Source: Progne subis subis
Lineage: Eukaryota > Chordata > Aves > Passeriformes > Hirundinidae
DNA: 64,000 nucleotides
Direction: 5' to 3'
Assembly (NCBI GenBank): GCA_022316685.1
Contig: JAKJHU010000033.1
Coordinates: forward strand, 4,888,321-4,952,320
Shown here: piece after piece, positions 41,190 to 53,806 of the stretch
Position numbering within the stretch: the stretch's first letter is position 1
How the letters are laid out: every line of letters begins with the position of its first letter
Notes under the pieces: generated by a model
Databases searched by the model: none
Told to the model about the DNA's origin: nothing
Seen by the model: the letters and a program-made list of their open reading frames with translations, nothing else
Translations under genes and position numbers: made by a program

Positions 41190-41700
41190 TGTTCGATAGA
41201 AGTGAATTTTATAATAAAATTTTCCCTAATCGGGCTCTGTCAGCGAGGTGTCTTATCGTGGGGAGGAAAATGACACCGATCCTATCGAAAAACAGAGCCG
41301 ATGTCACAGTGTCCGCAATCACAGCTACTCAGCCTCCATATCTACCTTCTCCACAAACACCAAGCACTGCTTTTTCATAAGAACATCAAAACCTAGCGAA
41401 GTCATTAAAATTGCACCCGCGTAGAGTTGCAGGGATCAGCCGCACTAGCGCAAAATGGGATGTGGGAAAACAGACTCTCTAAATGTGCTAATTCCATTGT
41501 CACGTGTTTACGGCTTAATTTTAATCAGTTAAAAAAGCCACACATTGCAATAAATTGGCATTATCTTCTGTGACACCAGAGGACACAGTTGGTTCAAGGA
41601 TTTAGAGGGTCGCTGGCAACAGTATATAGTGTTACAGACAAAGTATTTTTACGCTTGAACTACGGTAGCTAAGGTGCAATCCCCAGTTAAGACTGCAAAC
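41190..41700. promoter_or_regulatory. Candidate intronic regulatory block (CpG-rich for its context)
   Basis: CpGs cluster between about 41190 and 41650 (GTCAGCGAGG, CACCGATCC, CCCGCGTAGAG, GCCGCACTAGCGC), together with TCACGTG at 41511-41517 and homeodomain-like TTAATTTTAATC. The block is repeat-free after a purine-rich entry near 41090. A 96-codon open frame at 41090-41380 begins in the low-complexity purine run and does not look like protein. A conserved non-coding element is the best guess. Confidence 0.35.
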
Positions 41701-42994
41701 AAAGACTATAACCCACACAGTACTAAGTTCAACATGCAGACCACCTTCAGCCTGGAGACAGAGTAGAATGCTAAACTGAGTAGTGCTGAAGGACGTTTTC
41801 TAATTTAATGGTTAAAGGTAATTTGCTGGCCAGTGTAATTGAGGTTTCAGTTCAGTAGCGTTCTCTTAGTTGTCTTGTACCAATAATGAAGAAAGATCTG
41901 TTGGAAAAATCCCTTTGCTTTATTTGCATTCCGTTTCTAAACTGGTGGTGCTTGTTTACAACGTGCCGTTAGATTTCTTCCTCAAAACTCTGCGTTGCAT
42001 TTTCTAGTTCTACTCACAGAAATGTAGGTAAATCAGCCAACACGGACTGAAATGTGATAGTAGGAATATTGCTGCTTCCAGTGAAAGGTTTATGGAAACT
42101 TTAAGTTTTCTAATTAGGTAGTACCACAGGTCACATGAGAATTGTGCATGATATCTGTCTCTACTCCTCCCATTTTCTTTCTTTTCCTTTTCCCCTCCCC
42201 CTTAGACTTGTTCTTTCACTTGAATATGGCTGATCAAAATGTTTATAAGCAGCAGGAGAATTATTTTCTGTAGAGCAGTATGATCTAACTAATAAACATC
42301 CATTTCAATAAAACCATGTCTATAAAAGTTGTCTAGTTTTATTTCAGTGGATCAAACGTGAAAAATGTGTGTGACCAGTTTAATTCTAGAATGAGCAAAC
42401 AGCACCCAAAGAAACAGTGGGAGTAGGGATTTAACTTTTATGGAATAAATAGCTCTTTTCAGGCTATGAGCATGTCCATGGCCAAATACAAATTTCTATT
42501 TGAATCAGCACTAAAGAGCACTGCTAAATAAATACACAAAGCCATTACTGCTAAAAATAAGACAAGTTTACTATAGGATGCAGGTTGTCACTGCTGTTTT
42601 CCACATTTGATTTTTTGGCTTGGACAATTTAGTGGCAAGTATGTGGCTGATTATTTCCATGCGTTCTAAGCACTACAAGCTCTCAAAAATAAACTTGAAA
42701 GTGGCCAGAGAAACTATTCAGCAATGAACAGTATTAGCAAATAAAGTGAAATTAGTGTATGGATTTCTTTTGTGTATAAAGGAATAGGAGCATTTGACCT
42801 GTTTGTAAACAAACCTGCAAAACTGTTTCAAGTGGAACACAAAGGGACTGCATTATCCAAACTTAAGTTAAATCCAGGAATTTTTCATTAATTGCATGTT
42901 TATAAAAAATAAGAGATGCTAACAATGAAAAAAAAATCCTTAAATATGTAAAAGAGGTTTTGCGCTCCTCAAGTTAAGTGGTGCATGAGTTTTA

Positions 42995-43060
42995 CTGAAT
43001 TTAATATATATTTATTTATTTATATAAATTATCTGCTTTTTCTGAATTTAATATATATTT
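42995..43060 (+). repeat. 19-bp direct repeat in AT-rich sequence
   Basis: CTGAATTTAATATATATTT occurs at 42995-43013 and exactly again at 43042-43060 (47-bp period), separated by a (TTTA)n patch. It probably reflects a local AT-rich duplication. No function is suggested. Confidence 0.85.
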
Positions 43061-43625
43061 CTGTGCTGGCAGCTTTCTTACTTATTTGGGTTTGTAACCA
43101 TGATGCAAGCCAAGTCAATTGCACTTCTTACCTGCTTAAACAGCTTGAGTAAATATGCGGGGTCATTTTATTAGAATAATAGAAAAAAAAAAAGAATGGA
43201 GTGTAAATATAAAACACTGTTCTTTTCTAAGTCTGGATTAGCAGCAAACTCTGCATGACAAAAAAAAATTAAAAAAAGACTTCTTTATGTCGGTATACTT
43301 GGCTTTATAAAACCATTATCACTTTGTTCTCCAAAACAGAATACAAATATCTGATTGTTAAAAAGATTTTATTTGAGAGTTTTGCCTCTGCATTTCTGTG
43401 GATATGTGCTTATATTCTGTTAAGAAGAAAGGTTGGTTTGTTTTGGGGCTTTTTTGGGGGGCGGGTTTTGTGTTTCAGGGGTTTTTTAAGGCTTTTTATT
43501 TTTATTTGAAATCTGTCAAATTAACTAGGAGAGTGTTTCTTTAACTTCAAACCGCACTGCTTGCAAGTCTCCCCAGTTCAGAGCCCCTGAGGTTGTTCAG
43601 CTCACTTGGAACAAGTGATACAGGT

Positions 43626-43643
43626 CATGCCATGCCATGCCAT
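43626..43643 (+). repeat. (CATGC)3 minisatellite stub
   Basis: Three and a half copies of the 5-mer CATGC lie in a CpG-containing, unique stretch (about 43.55-43.85 kb). Confidence 0.9.
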
Positions 43644-44964
43644 AGCCAGGTATCGGGCACCCACCTGGAATGAACAAACTGATATTTTCACCAGCCTGAA
43701 AATTATTAACCAGTTATTTAGAGGCGTGAGCCGATCAGTCCCTGTCTCTTTCACGCCTTCTCTCTCCCCGATTTTTACAGTCCACGCTCAGATCCTGTGC
43801 TGTAACTGTGATCATATTCGAGCAGAATTACTGAATTTGGTTGCTTTGAACTGAGTGAGGGTTGTTGTGGGCAAGTGGGAAAGCTAATTTTTGTTAAATG
43901 CATATATAGGAGGAGAGTGTTTGTTTGTGCTTTGCATCTTTCTGTGCTACAATGCTTAGCTAAGAATTCACTCATTATTTATATCAGAGTAGGAAAACAT
44001 TTTACACTGATACATTGCTTTTAAATTGAAAGTGTAAGTCTAAGTAGGTATTTTGTCCCTGAAAATAAGAAACAAACCAAGCAGCATTAATGTCCACAAA
44101 TGGGCATTTTAAAGGTGGTAAGGTGAAATTGTCATATATACACATATATATTTATATTCTTCAGTACCTTTTAAATAAAGCTTGAGTGAAAATCATTGGT
44201 TCTGATCTAGTCCTAGAATATCCAAATAAATTATACTTATTTATTAATTCGGCACAAAATCACTTGGATTCCATGTTTTTTGTTGTCAATAATTTAATTA
44301 GTTTAAGTCTCTGAAGTGTGCATATTGTATAAAATAGTCCTTCATTTATGCAGCTCGCCACTTTTAGAAATTGTAGGTATGCTTGATTATCTAAATGCAA
44401 CAAAACCAGAGGGTTGGCGCTCGTTTCTAAAACCAGAAACTTGCTGTGTTCTACTTTTGCACACATAGGCTGCGCCATTGAGCCACCAGTCAGATAAAAC
44501 TGTTTTCTGACTTGATATTGTGTAATGGGTGGAACTAAAGATGTACTTAACAGAACTAGATATCAGCATCTTTTTGTGTTTGTTACCATAATGGAATTTG
44601 GGGAAAATGCAGCATGTTTCTAAGTACCTACTTCTAGCGTTAGTCAGTGTCCTATAAGTTTGACCCTATTAGGATTTTTTGTATCCATAAATATGCCATA
44701 GTTACTTTTTAATATAGTGCTTATAACACAGTTATTTGTTCTTTTGAAATGTATATCAATTTCCTATTAAACATTTATCTGCATACCAGGGATATTAATA
44801 ATAAATTTACCAAAAAAAAAGCATATGGCTGTATTTGAGTAAGAGTTAAAAATACAATGCTAATAATATGCAAGTTTTTCCTGAACAGGATTTAAACTTA
44901 ATTAATTTCAAATAGGCTTCTGTTTTTCTAATTAAAATAACTTTCTCAAAAAATGTAAAGATGC

Positions 44965-44968
<4 letters not shown>

Positions 44969-45000
<32 letters not shown>
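44969..45000. repeat. (AT)16 microsatellite
   Basis: Sixteen perfect AT dinucleotides are flanked by CTTTC and GTTTTTATATC. The length makes it likely to be polymorphic between individuals. Confidence 0.97.
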
Positions 45001-45003
<3 letters not shown>

Positions 45004-46612
45004 TTTATATCTATCTATACACATGCATTTAATTTTGGTATTGAATGTTATCCATAGTCTAAGATCAACCAATTAACCTCTATATCTGTGAAAGGTATTT
45101 TAGAACTCAAAGTGAATCTTGTTGCTGCTCATCTAATTGAAGATGTAAAATGTCCTATGAGTCTAGGCAAAAGATTATTCTGTTCTGCTTAATTTATTTT
45201 ACACATTAGTAATACATTTGCATAAGAACTAACCACATCTAATGGGGGGGGGAGAAGGAGCAGGATTTCTGAGCAGAGTGTTTAGTATATTTAGTTTCAA
45301 TGGAGTTTGTTTTCCTTCAGTGTTAGATATTTGTTTTGGGTTTTTTTTCTGAATCAGAAGATTGTAAGCACATTTCTATGAAACTAGCAGTCGCTTAATG
45401 ATATGAAGGTATTAGAAAAAGAGGGAATTACCTTCCCTTATGGAACTATTAAACCTTCACTTAATGACTGATTAGTGAGATAAACTTCATACTGTGTAAA
45501 TCTATGATGCACTGTTACAGATACTCCATTTTTTTCATAAAACCTTCTGTTTAGAAATGTGTGTGGTATATTTTTGCCAGTGCCAGTTTGGTTTATGTAG
45601 ATAGTCTCTATTTTTTCTGACTGTTGTCATTACAACTGGTTTTGCAATGGTGGCTGTGTCTGTGCGTGTGCTCTGTTTAAGAAGCTTTGTGAGGAAAATA
45701 GGGTGGGGGGTGTGGTTTACGTGTGTTCTTAAATAATTATTTGCATCTTTGAGATCTTGTTTTCTATTCCTGTGGCTTTTTCTTGTGTTACCAAATTCAA
45801 GATCCAATGTACCTAAACCACAAATTCTTTATGGTTATTTTGAGATCCATTCTTATGAAACAGAATATATTTTTAAATGTTCGTTTTCCAAACTCCTTAA
45901 TATTAATTTCAGAAGCTATAATAACATAGTGTAATTTTATTTTAATGTGATACTATCAGGGTATTATACTGGCTTTTTTATAAACTTAGATGTTGTGATG
46001 TCATAGTTTTTTGTTACCGACATATAATGTTGCATTCTAAAAATATGCTGTCACTTAAATGTGTATGTACTTAATTTGGTAAGGAGACATATGTCTGTGA
46101 TCACTAAAAAAGCATAGCAGAAATTACAGTATAAAGAGCAACTGACAGAGTCATTAGGTTTGAACTATTCCTATCTTGTATATATAAAATAATAACAAAA
46201 TAATCAGGAACTCCTCCTTGTTTTCTAGTATATTAAAAGTATATTCTATAAATGTGATGTGGTGCATGGGACAAGGTTTATTTTGTGCCAATGCAGCAGT
46301 GGTGAGGAAATCTACTGTGTCTGCAACTTTTATTGTATATACTGCAGTCCAACAGATCTCTGGCCTTGTAGTTATTCTTACGATACATTACATTACAACT
46401 TCTAATACTATCACACTAAGGATCCATGTCTTGGATGAAAGCCCTGTTGTACTTTTTGCTGTGCAAATGTAGGGGAAAAATTACTTCCTACTCCAAAAAC
46501 CTAGCAATGAAACAGGGGAAGATGGGTGAGGTTTAATGGGTTATAAAGGAAAAGAAGAGTGATCATCAGCATCTTGGGCAGCAATCTTGCTGCATCAGTG
46601 GTAAGATTTTGA

Positions 46613-46632
46613 TTTTTTTTTTTTTTTTTTTT
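46613..46632 (+). repeat. Poly(T) run, 20 nt
   Basis: An uninterrupted run of 20 T is followed by CTTCTCAC. No retroposon body was recognised on either side. Confidence 0.9.
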
Positions 46633-49600
46633 CTTCTCACAAAATTTATAGCAGTAGAGTTTAGCAGAAACTTACAAAGTTCATAAGGAGATATACTAAC
46701 TGTAAATGTAACAGAAAGGTAATTTTAGGTGGCCATGAAAATCCTCTCAAATATAATGGACAGTAAGCAAGAGAGAAAAGGATATTCGCTTGCATATTTG
46801 ATTGGAAAGTTGGTCACTTTGGCTGGTCATGCATACTTGCCAAGAGGTTGAATGATATACTGAATAAAAATTGATAAAAAGTGCAATTGGTCTGGCCTTG
46901 AAGAGTGGCACCTGAAATTTGATTTAGGAAAGGAATGAAAACTGGAGGCAGGAGTGAAGGAAGTAGCAGGAAGGAAAGCACTGCAAAGAGAGAGAGAATT
47001 TGCCCAAACCACTGGCTAGAAAAAGAATGATTTTATTAAAGCCAGGGAAGAGATTATTTGAATAATCAATGAAGAGCTGATGAAAGCCAGGACAGAAGAT
47101 TTATGTATCAGCTGATAGAGTATTTCAGCATTACCAGGAAATAATCTACAAGATTTTAGACTGAGTCTGGTAAAAAGAACATGAAAATTGTGCTTAAATA
47201 TTGCAGAAGGAGCAATGGTACCACATAAAAGAGAAAGGAAGTAATGGAGGGTTGGGGACAGTAGAAAGTTTAAGAGCTCTTTTACGGTTGTGTTGGGCTT
47301 GAAACAAAGGCTCGATATATTCAGGTATGTCTCTATAAGAGGCAAGTCTTCCTCAATCATTTCTTTTTCATTAAAACTAGATTCTACTGTTGATAGTCTA
47401 ATTCAGATGTCAGATAAGTACTTAACATAATAAATTAGGAGGCTAGAACAAAATTGGGCAGCCCAACAAACTTTTGTCTGTCTCATGCAATATGCTAAGT
47501 AGTGTGTTATGATAGATAAAGTGGACAGGAAAGGTCATGATAAAATAACATGTTTATTCTTCATATCATCAAAGCCCGTGGGAGGAATTTTTTTCCAGGT
47601 TTTGTTTTATTTAGGGGAATGGCTGCACATTCTAATAGAGGCGCACACTTAACATTTTTCAATAATTGGATTCGAACAGCACAGTTCTTGAATATTTTTA
47701 AGTGTGGCAGGTCCAAGGCTTGATTGTTGAACTTGTAGAAGCAATGAGGGAATGTGTTAGGACCAGTTTTTTGTTTCAATGCTAAGAATGGGCTGAGAGA
47801 TGCAAGAGTAACATCTCTATTTGGTATCATGGAAAACATTTGAAATAACTCCTACAGCCTCACAGGACACAATGAGATTTTATGTATGTGTCTTTTGTAT
47901 GTCCATCCTGATACATACAATTTCTCTCTCCCTCTTTTTCTTCCCTGTGTTTATATTTGCACATACATTGGGAGTTAGGAAAGAAACCCCTGCTAGACTG
48001 TGACCATGGCTGATTCTAATGAAATCTCTGTAAAATACAGCACAGCCTCTTTCAGACCTGAGAATGGGGCTGTTTTCCCAATCATCTGTGTGTGATTTCA
48101 AACTATTACCTTTCCATTTTGAGGGAGCTGTGGCAGTAGCATGTTCAGTTGAGGCCTTCATTCTGTGAGTGGAATATAATGTTTGATTTGAAGCTGGAGT
48201 CATCCAGACTTTTTAAAATAAAGAAGGTCCAATAAGATTTTAGTAGGGTGTTTGTTAAAATGTTTTATTTCCTAAACATTGTTCACTATTGCAATGATCC
48301 ATAAATGATGCACAGAAATTTATGTAGCAAGTAGCAATTTCTTTCTCAAGAATTTTTTAATTTTGGGTGAATGAAGAGGCTTGCTTGCACCAGTCTGTAT
48401 TCACTTCACCTCTTCAGGTATCTCTGTTCCAGATATCTTCATAGATACATGCTATTCCTAAGGACCTTATTGAAAAGGTTGGATTTGCACTGTATAGATT
48501 CAGATTCTGCATTATCTACTCAATGTTTTTCATGGCCATTGTCTTGCATGTGCCCTAGAGAGGGAAAGTAATATGATAAATCTGTATTTAAACTTACCTG
48601 AAAAATGAGGAGAGAAACTGTTGTCATACCTGATGAAGAAAAATGTTTAGACATTGACACAGTACATAAATTCATAGGTTTTAAATATTAAATCATCGTT
48701 TCACCTATTGTATAAAACAAAGCCAGCACATCTCACCTAATTATTTTATCATTTAACTCAGTAAGTTGTAAGCATGAAAATAGCTTGTCCAGAAAAGCAT
48801 CCATTAGTTTGAAGGTATCAAGAGATGGGAAGGTCAGCTCTCTCCATAGTAATAATCATTCCAATAGTGAATCAGTCTGCATTTAAAAGAGTAGGTGATT
48901 CTGTTTCTAATCTGAGTTTGCCAAGCTTCAAAGTTAAATCCTAAATCCTTCATATTCCCTTTCTTGACAGACTGGAGTCTATATTAGCAAGTGGAATGTT
49001 TTGCAATAAAAATATTTAGAACCATAAATTAAACTTCTTTTCAGCTTTATTGTGAAAATGAATTCCTTAAATCCCTCATTGTAAAATAGTGCTCTTTGCC
49101 CACAGTTTGTAAATCTTTTCTGTGGCCCTTGTCTGCACTCTTCAATTATTCAAGACCCTTTTTAAGATATGGAGAGGAGAAGTAAGGCACTTTCAGTTCA
49201 GTCTGGTGATGTATTTCAGGGGAGCATGATTCACAGGTGATTCACAAAGATTACGCAAGACATGAGGCAGCTTCTGTGTTGCTTTTATGTTTCATGTCTG
49301 CCAAGTTATGACAGTGTGTCATACCAACTCTGGTTTACTTTTTTTGTCTAACTGTAGAAAGTGTGGTAAAGAATCAAAAGTAAGAGCATCCTGAGCACCC
49401 ATTTTTTATGTTTTCCTCCTTCTAAATATGCAATTCCCAGAGCTGAGATCTACAGAAGTATAACTTATATTTGTAAGTATTGTAGAAACTTCTGAAAACT
49501 GTAAAATTTGGTACTGTGAGTGATTGCCCCAGTGCACCACTTGTCACTTGTGCTGGTGACACTGACATCTTCATTACAGACCCCAGTTCTGACTAAAGAC

Positions 49601-52325
49601 GGTAAACCTTGTTCAGACAAACTTTTCTGTCCTCTTTCTTCTGTCTCAGATCTATACTGTAATCATGTATGTCAAATGACTGCATTTCTGTGCCTGAAGT
49701 GACATTTTTTCCTGCCTATGAGTAGCAGTGATCCCTGCAAGCTTTTTGCATTATGATTTGATGGTGATATTAGAGTTTTAAAAGGGGATGTGGGCCTAGA
49801 GGCCATGTGCTTCAAAGCAGCTTACCTGCTTTCTCGGTGTGGTATAGTGTGTCCCTCTTGCAGAAGAAATGCTGGAATCCAAACATTTTCCAGCTATCTG
49901 AAAGATTGACATCTGTGCTGCATTCTGTGAGTTTCAGGGGTTGGTTGTGTTCAGAAGCAGGAGCAACCTGAACCATGTCCTGTTTGGGAACTTCGTTAAG
50001 TGCTGTGTGCAAGGTGGAAGAATGGGATGATGGGGTAGGGCAAAATGTATTTCTTTCTGTCTGCATTTAATTTTTGTCACCTTGAGAAACAGCTGTGTAA
50101 GGAGATGCCAAACTTGTATCAGGAATACAGCTGAGTAGTGAGACTCTTGAACTTAGCTGTAGCTGTTTGAGTGGATGTTGTAGGGCCAAAAATTGTGATC
50201 TAATTGTCCAGAAATGGGCAGGTAGGTAACATTACCTTGATCAGAAGGATCATTTCACATAGAGAATAGTGCATAGGGAATTTTTAACAAAAACAGTGCT
50301 AGAGATTTGTTTGACCTCTCCCACTGCAGTGCATGAAGAATCAAGTTGTTTTTCTCTATATTCATTTACTTTTTCCTTTGTCTCTCTACTGTTGTTAAAG
50401 TCAAAAGCCCTTACTGAGAGCTGATTTAGCCAGTGCCTTGCTTCTCAAGCCAGTATTTTTAGGGAACATGAATTTGATATTTTTTTCATGGATCTTAATC
50501 CATGATATCTAAAAGAAAAATAGTTTTACTTGTGTGTAAATGTAATGTACCTATCCTAGATCAGACTGCTTTCATCTCCTTCAGTTTGCTTTCTTCAGAC
50601 GTGTGCAACATCACGTGACTGACAAAAAGGTTTGAAAAGCTCTGTCTGGGTTATCACTACCTGCCCCTCATGGAAATCATATACCGGGTATTTAATAGGT
50701 CATAAATTACTTCAACTCTGCAATACGTTTTTTTAGAAGACAAGAACAATCATTCTTACCTTTATTAGCATCTAAACAAGTAGCACAATGAGATTTCTCA
50801 GGCCATCTCTTCTTGTGTTTCTCTCAGGCTAGAACAGCAACTCTTTTCCTACAATACCCTGTAAAGCTAAAAATGGCTCAACTATGGACTCCAATTTTTA
50901 AATGAAGCTCAAAGAAAATTATCCATCAGGACTTGTTTCAATTACTTTTTGTTTATCCAGAATATCTTAGCAGTATGAGTTAGGGAATGGAGATTCTCAC
51001 CTAAGTGTTGAAACACAGTGTCTTATTTTTTACTCCAGGTATTACATTGCAAGTATGTGAAATTTTGTGTGTTTTATTTCTGTCTGTGCATTTCACTGAG
51101 GAAATCCAAGCTGTGTTGGTGGGACTGTCAATGCCATCATTATCAGGTTGGGTTTTGGAACCCATTTTGCTACTATGTGACCTTTTATTCCAGTCAATAA
51201 AGTCAGTGGATTTGTGTGGTGTATATCAGTATATTTTTCACTTTTAAAAGGTTATGGCAGGTTCCAGTGGCCTAAGAAAAGACACTTCTTATTGGTTTGC
51301 TAAAACATTGCTTAAATATTTCATTTTGTGAATCATATCAGGCATTAAATATTTATAATAAATTTATACAAAACCCCTGCCTTTAATTGCTAAGTTCATA
51401 GAATTTATAACCTGCAATGCTTTCTTATGCTTGCCTCACTTGCTGGGGTTTTGCAGGGGATCTCAGTTTGTCCTGGTGCACCCATCATATCCCTGGCACA
51501 GCTGGGTGAGGAAAGGGCAGAGGGAGCAGCCTCAGCTCAGAAATGCCTCCTATGCCTCTTTTTCAAGCCCTCCTTTTACGGTGTATTTGCCACAACCACG
51601 TTTATTGGCACTAATATTACTATTTTAATCTTATCTGTGTACGTGCATGTATTCACATTGTCAGGGATGTGGTAGCACTCGGTTTTGTTGTCCTAAATGC
51701 TGCTGTTTGTGTGTGTAGTCCAGGCAGTTCAATCTTTCAGTCCTGTGCATTTACCAACTATTCAGGCTCCGTGCAGTATTCACACATATATTATGTAAAA
51801 TAAAATAATAATAATAAGAGGAAAAACATTATGAAGACGGGGGGACCCTGTGGATGGATTATTACAATTTGCCTATCATGGTAACGACACCTGTTTGAGG
51901 TGTGATACAAAAGGCAGCGACAGGGAGTGTAATTTAGTAATTGTAGCTATTGTGCTGTATAGCTGGTCAGTTCACCACGCAAGTACAAAGAAACCAGTGT
52001 TAAGGCTAAGCAGGGGTGGGTAAGCTTAATAGACAGAGCTAGTGCTTTACTGAAAGCAACTTTTGGTGGAGGGCTAGCTCCCAGGGGGAAGGAGTTAGAA
52101 TGGGTTGAAAAGAATGAAGAAAAGTATAAAAATGGTACAGGTTTTCCCATTTCAGTTCTTAAAGTGACAGGGGACTTCTGGGGATGAGCACAGCTTGCTC
52201 CACTGGCCAAAGGAGAGGGAGGGGGAGGGAAGCTTTTGGAGATACTGGGAGGGTGGTGATTTATTGCAACTGCACACCAGGTACACCCAGGCCCGCAGTT
52301 GTCGCTTTCTTGCTGAACATTGCAG

Positions 52326-52383
52326 TTGGCTTTGGCAAATTCTTCCTATCAAGGTAGTGACAAAGAGGTAACAGGGTCGGAAG
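52326..52383 (+). other. Exon-like segment with good splice borders
   Basis: A 58-nt segment follows acceptor GCTGAACATTGCAG and precedes donor GGAAG|GTAAGT. One frame is open throughout (LALANSSYQGSDKEV...). Joined to the preceding VTI1A exon (phase 1) it would meet a stop, so it is not a frame-preserving VTI1A exon. It could be a lncRNA or poison exon, or a chance pseudoexon, which are common in long introns. Confidence 0.2.
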
Positions 52384-53079
52384 GTAAGTTTGAGGGGTCG
52401 CAGGGAGCCACTGCTGGCGGGTCATAAACTTGTGCCCTGGACAAATCTGCATGTGCATATATGATTTGAGTGCTCATTTGGATGGCAAGCCTGCCAGCTG
52501 CAAGTATTTGAAGACTTAACTGGGGTCTGAAAAGTTAACTAAGGTCATCAGTGGCTTCTTTCCTGCTTTAGAGAAGCCATAATATTCATGGAGGTTTTTT
52601 TATGTTAGAGATAAAGGAACTCGGATACAGGGATAATTTGTTACTAGTTCCTTTCTAAATGCATTTGTTTTGTAAGCTGTTTGTAACACAGACCTCATCT
52701 TCCACACCTTGGGCACAGAGTATTGAATACTCAGTACTTTCTTAATGCTAAATATCATTGCTTTCGATCATATAGTGAAACAAAGAACAACACAGACTAC
52801 ACAAATTATTCTTTTTCCTGGTGCAGTATGCCTGCAGACCCCTAACAGACTATGGAAACTACATAACCGTTAATTAATTTCCTGTTTCTGTAATTATGAG
52901 AATGCTAAAGTGCTTAAAGACTTTTCATACCAGACCAATCAATTTTTTTTTAAAAAAAAAGTAATTGGAGGTTGTCTTTATCTCTTCTCCCTCCACCTCC
53001 ATGTGTATATTTGATTTTCCACACGGTATATTGGTCTTTCTTCATGTGAACCTGTAATTATTGAACAAATTGTTGTCAC

Positions 53080-53760
53080 AATGAAGAACCTCTTAGAGGA
53101 TGCATTAGAAAACAATAGGCCTGAGAGATAAGTAGTGAACACAGCACTGAAACATATTAAGGCCAGATCGAGTCATTTAACAGCTTTGAGAGAACGAGGA
53201 AGTAGCCTCAAGTTAACAAAGGTCTGCACAGCAGGGCGTTTATGCCAGCTAATACTAGTTCACATTTGCTAAACAGTGTAAACAGATTTGCAGGCAACAC
53301 CAGGCATCCCATTTAAAAGGATTAGGTGTTCTACTTCCCCATTGTCTGGGCTGAGGAATGTGGGGTGCTCAATCTGCTCCTTGCAATTAGCAGACTCGCC
53401 CTTGGTGCAAAGCCAGTGGCAGGGCGCTTAATCCATTGATTGGAAAGGAAATATTTCTTCTGTGAATTCAGAAGCTTGTCCCGTGGTGTAACCTGCATCC
53501 TTGCTGACCCTACACCTCACTGTTAAAGTGGCCATGCACCGTGTGTCAACCAGACAGTTGATGTAACACACAAAAGTGTATTTGGTGTTCAAAATCTGTG
53601 CCAGCTGGCATATTGATTTTATTGCAGTCAGTTTGCCATGCTGCAAGAGGAAAGGAATACCTACCAGCTTTGTAATCCGAGCAAACCCAGGTGTTAATAA
53701 ATGGGCCACCCCCATTGTCTAATGGTAAGTGCAGGGTGTTGCTTGTTTATGATCAAAGTG
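53080..53760. promoter_or_regulatory. Candidate conserved intronic block
   Basis: This unique, repeat-free block has scattered CpGs (GATCGAG, AACGAGG, GGGCGTTT, GGGCGCTTAATCC), a forkhead-type GTAAACAG at 53278-53285 and homeodomain-type TAATCCATTGATTGG near 53429. It contains the exon-like segment 53628-53724 and ends just before a T19 run. By composition it resembles a deeply conserved element. That is inference without alignment. Confidence 0.35.
53628..53724 (+). other. Exon-like 97-nt segment, possible poison exon of VTI1A
   Basis: The acceptor GATTTTATTGCAG precedes and the donor AATG|GTAAGT follows, both close to consensus. All three frames contain a stop within the segment. Spliced after the VTI1A exon ending at 21624 (phase 1), it would add about 30 residues beginning VSLPCCKRKG and then a TAA near its 3' end. 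That would remove most of the SNARE motif and the membrane anchor. It could be a regulatory cassette exon, a lncRNA exon or a chance pseudoexon. Confidence 0.25.
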
Positions 53761-53781
53761 CACAGCCCTTACTACAATTCC

Positions 53782-53806
53782 TTTTTTTTTTTTTTTTTTT
53801 CCTCAG
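53782..53806 (+). repeat. T19 run followed by CCTCAG
   Basis: Nineteen T (53782-53800) are followed by CCTCAG, so the run also mimics a strong polypyrimidine tract and 3' splice site. No well-placed donor that would define an exon was seen close downstream. Confidence 0.85.

Noticed and set aside
41090..41380. 96-codon + strand open frame
   Set aside because: It starts in a lysine/arginine-coding purine run and runs through a CpG-containing block that looks non-coding. There are no splice borders or family resemblance.
47016..47360. 114-codon - strand open frame
   Set aside because: The translation is dominated by L, S, F and I, as expected from the complement of purine-rich sequence. No domain, splice context or codon pattern supports coding.
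47880..48203. 107-codon - strand open frame
   Set aside because: The composition is low-complexity at one end (KKKRERE from a CTCTCCC run), with no recognisable family or borders.
51940..52260. Possible solo LTR (TGTAGC-like start, TATAAAAATGG near 52127)
   Set aside because: No matching TG...CA ends, target-site duplication, primer-binding site or polypurine tract could be established.
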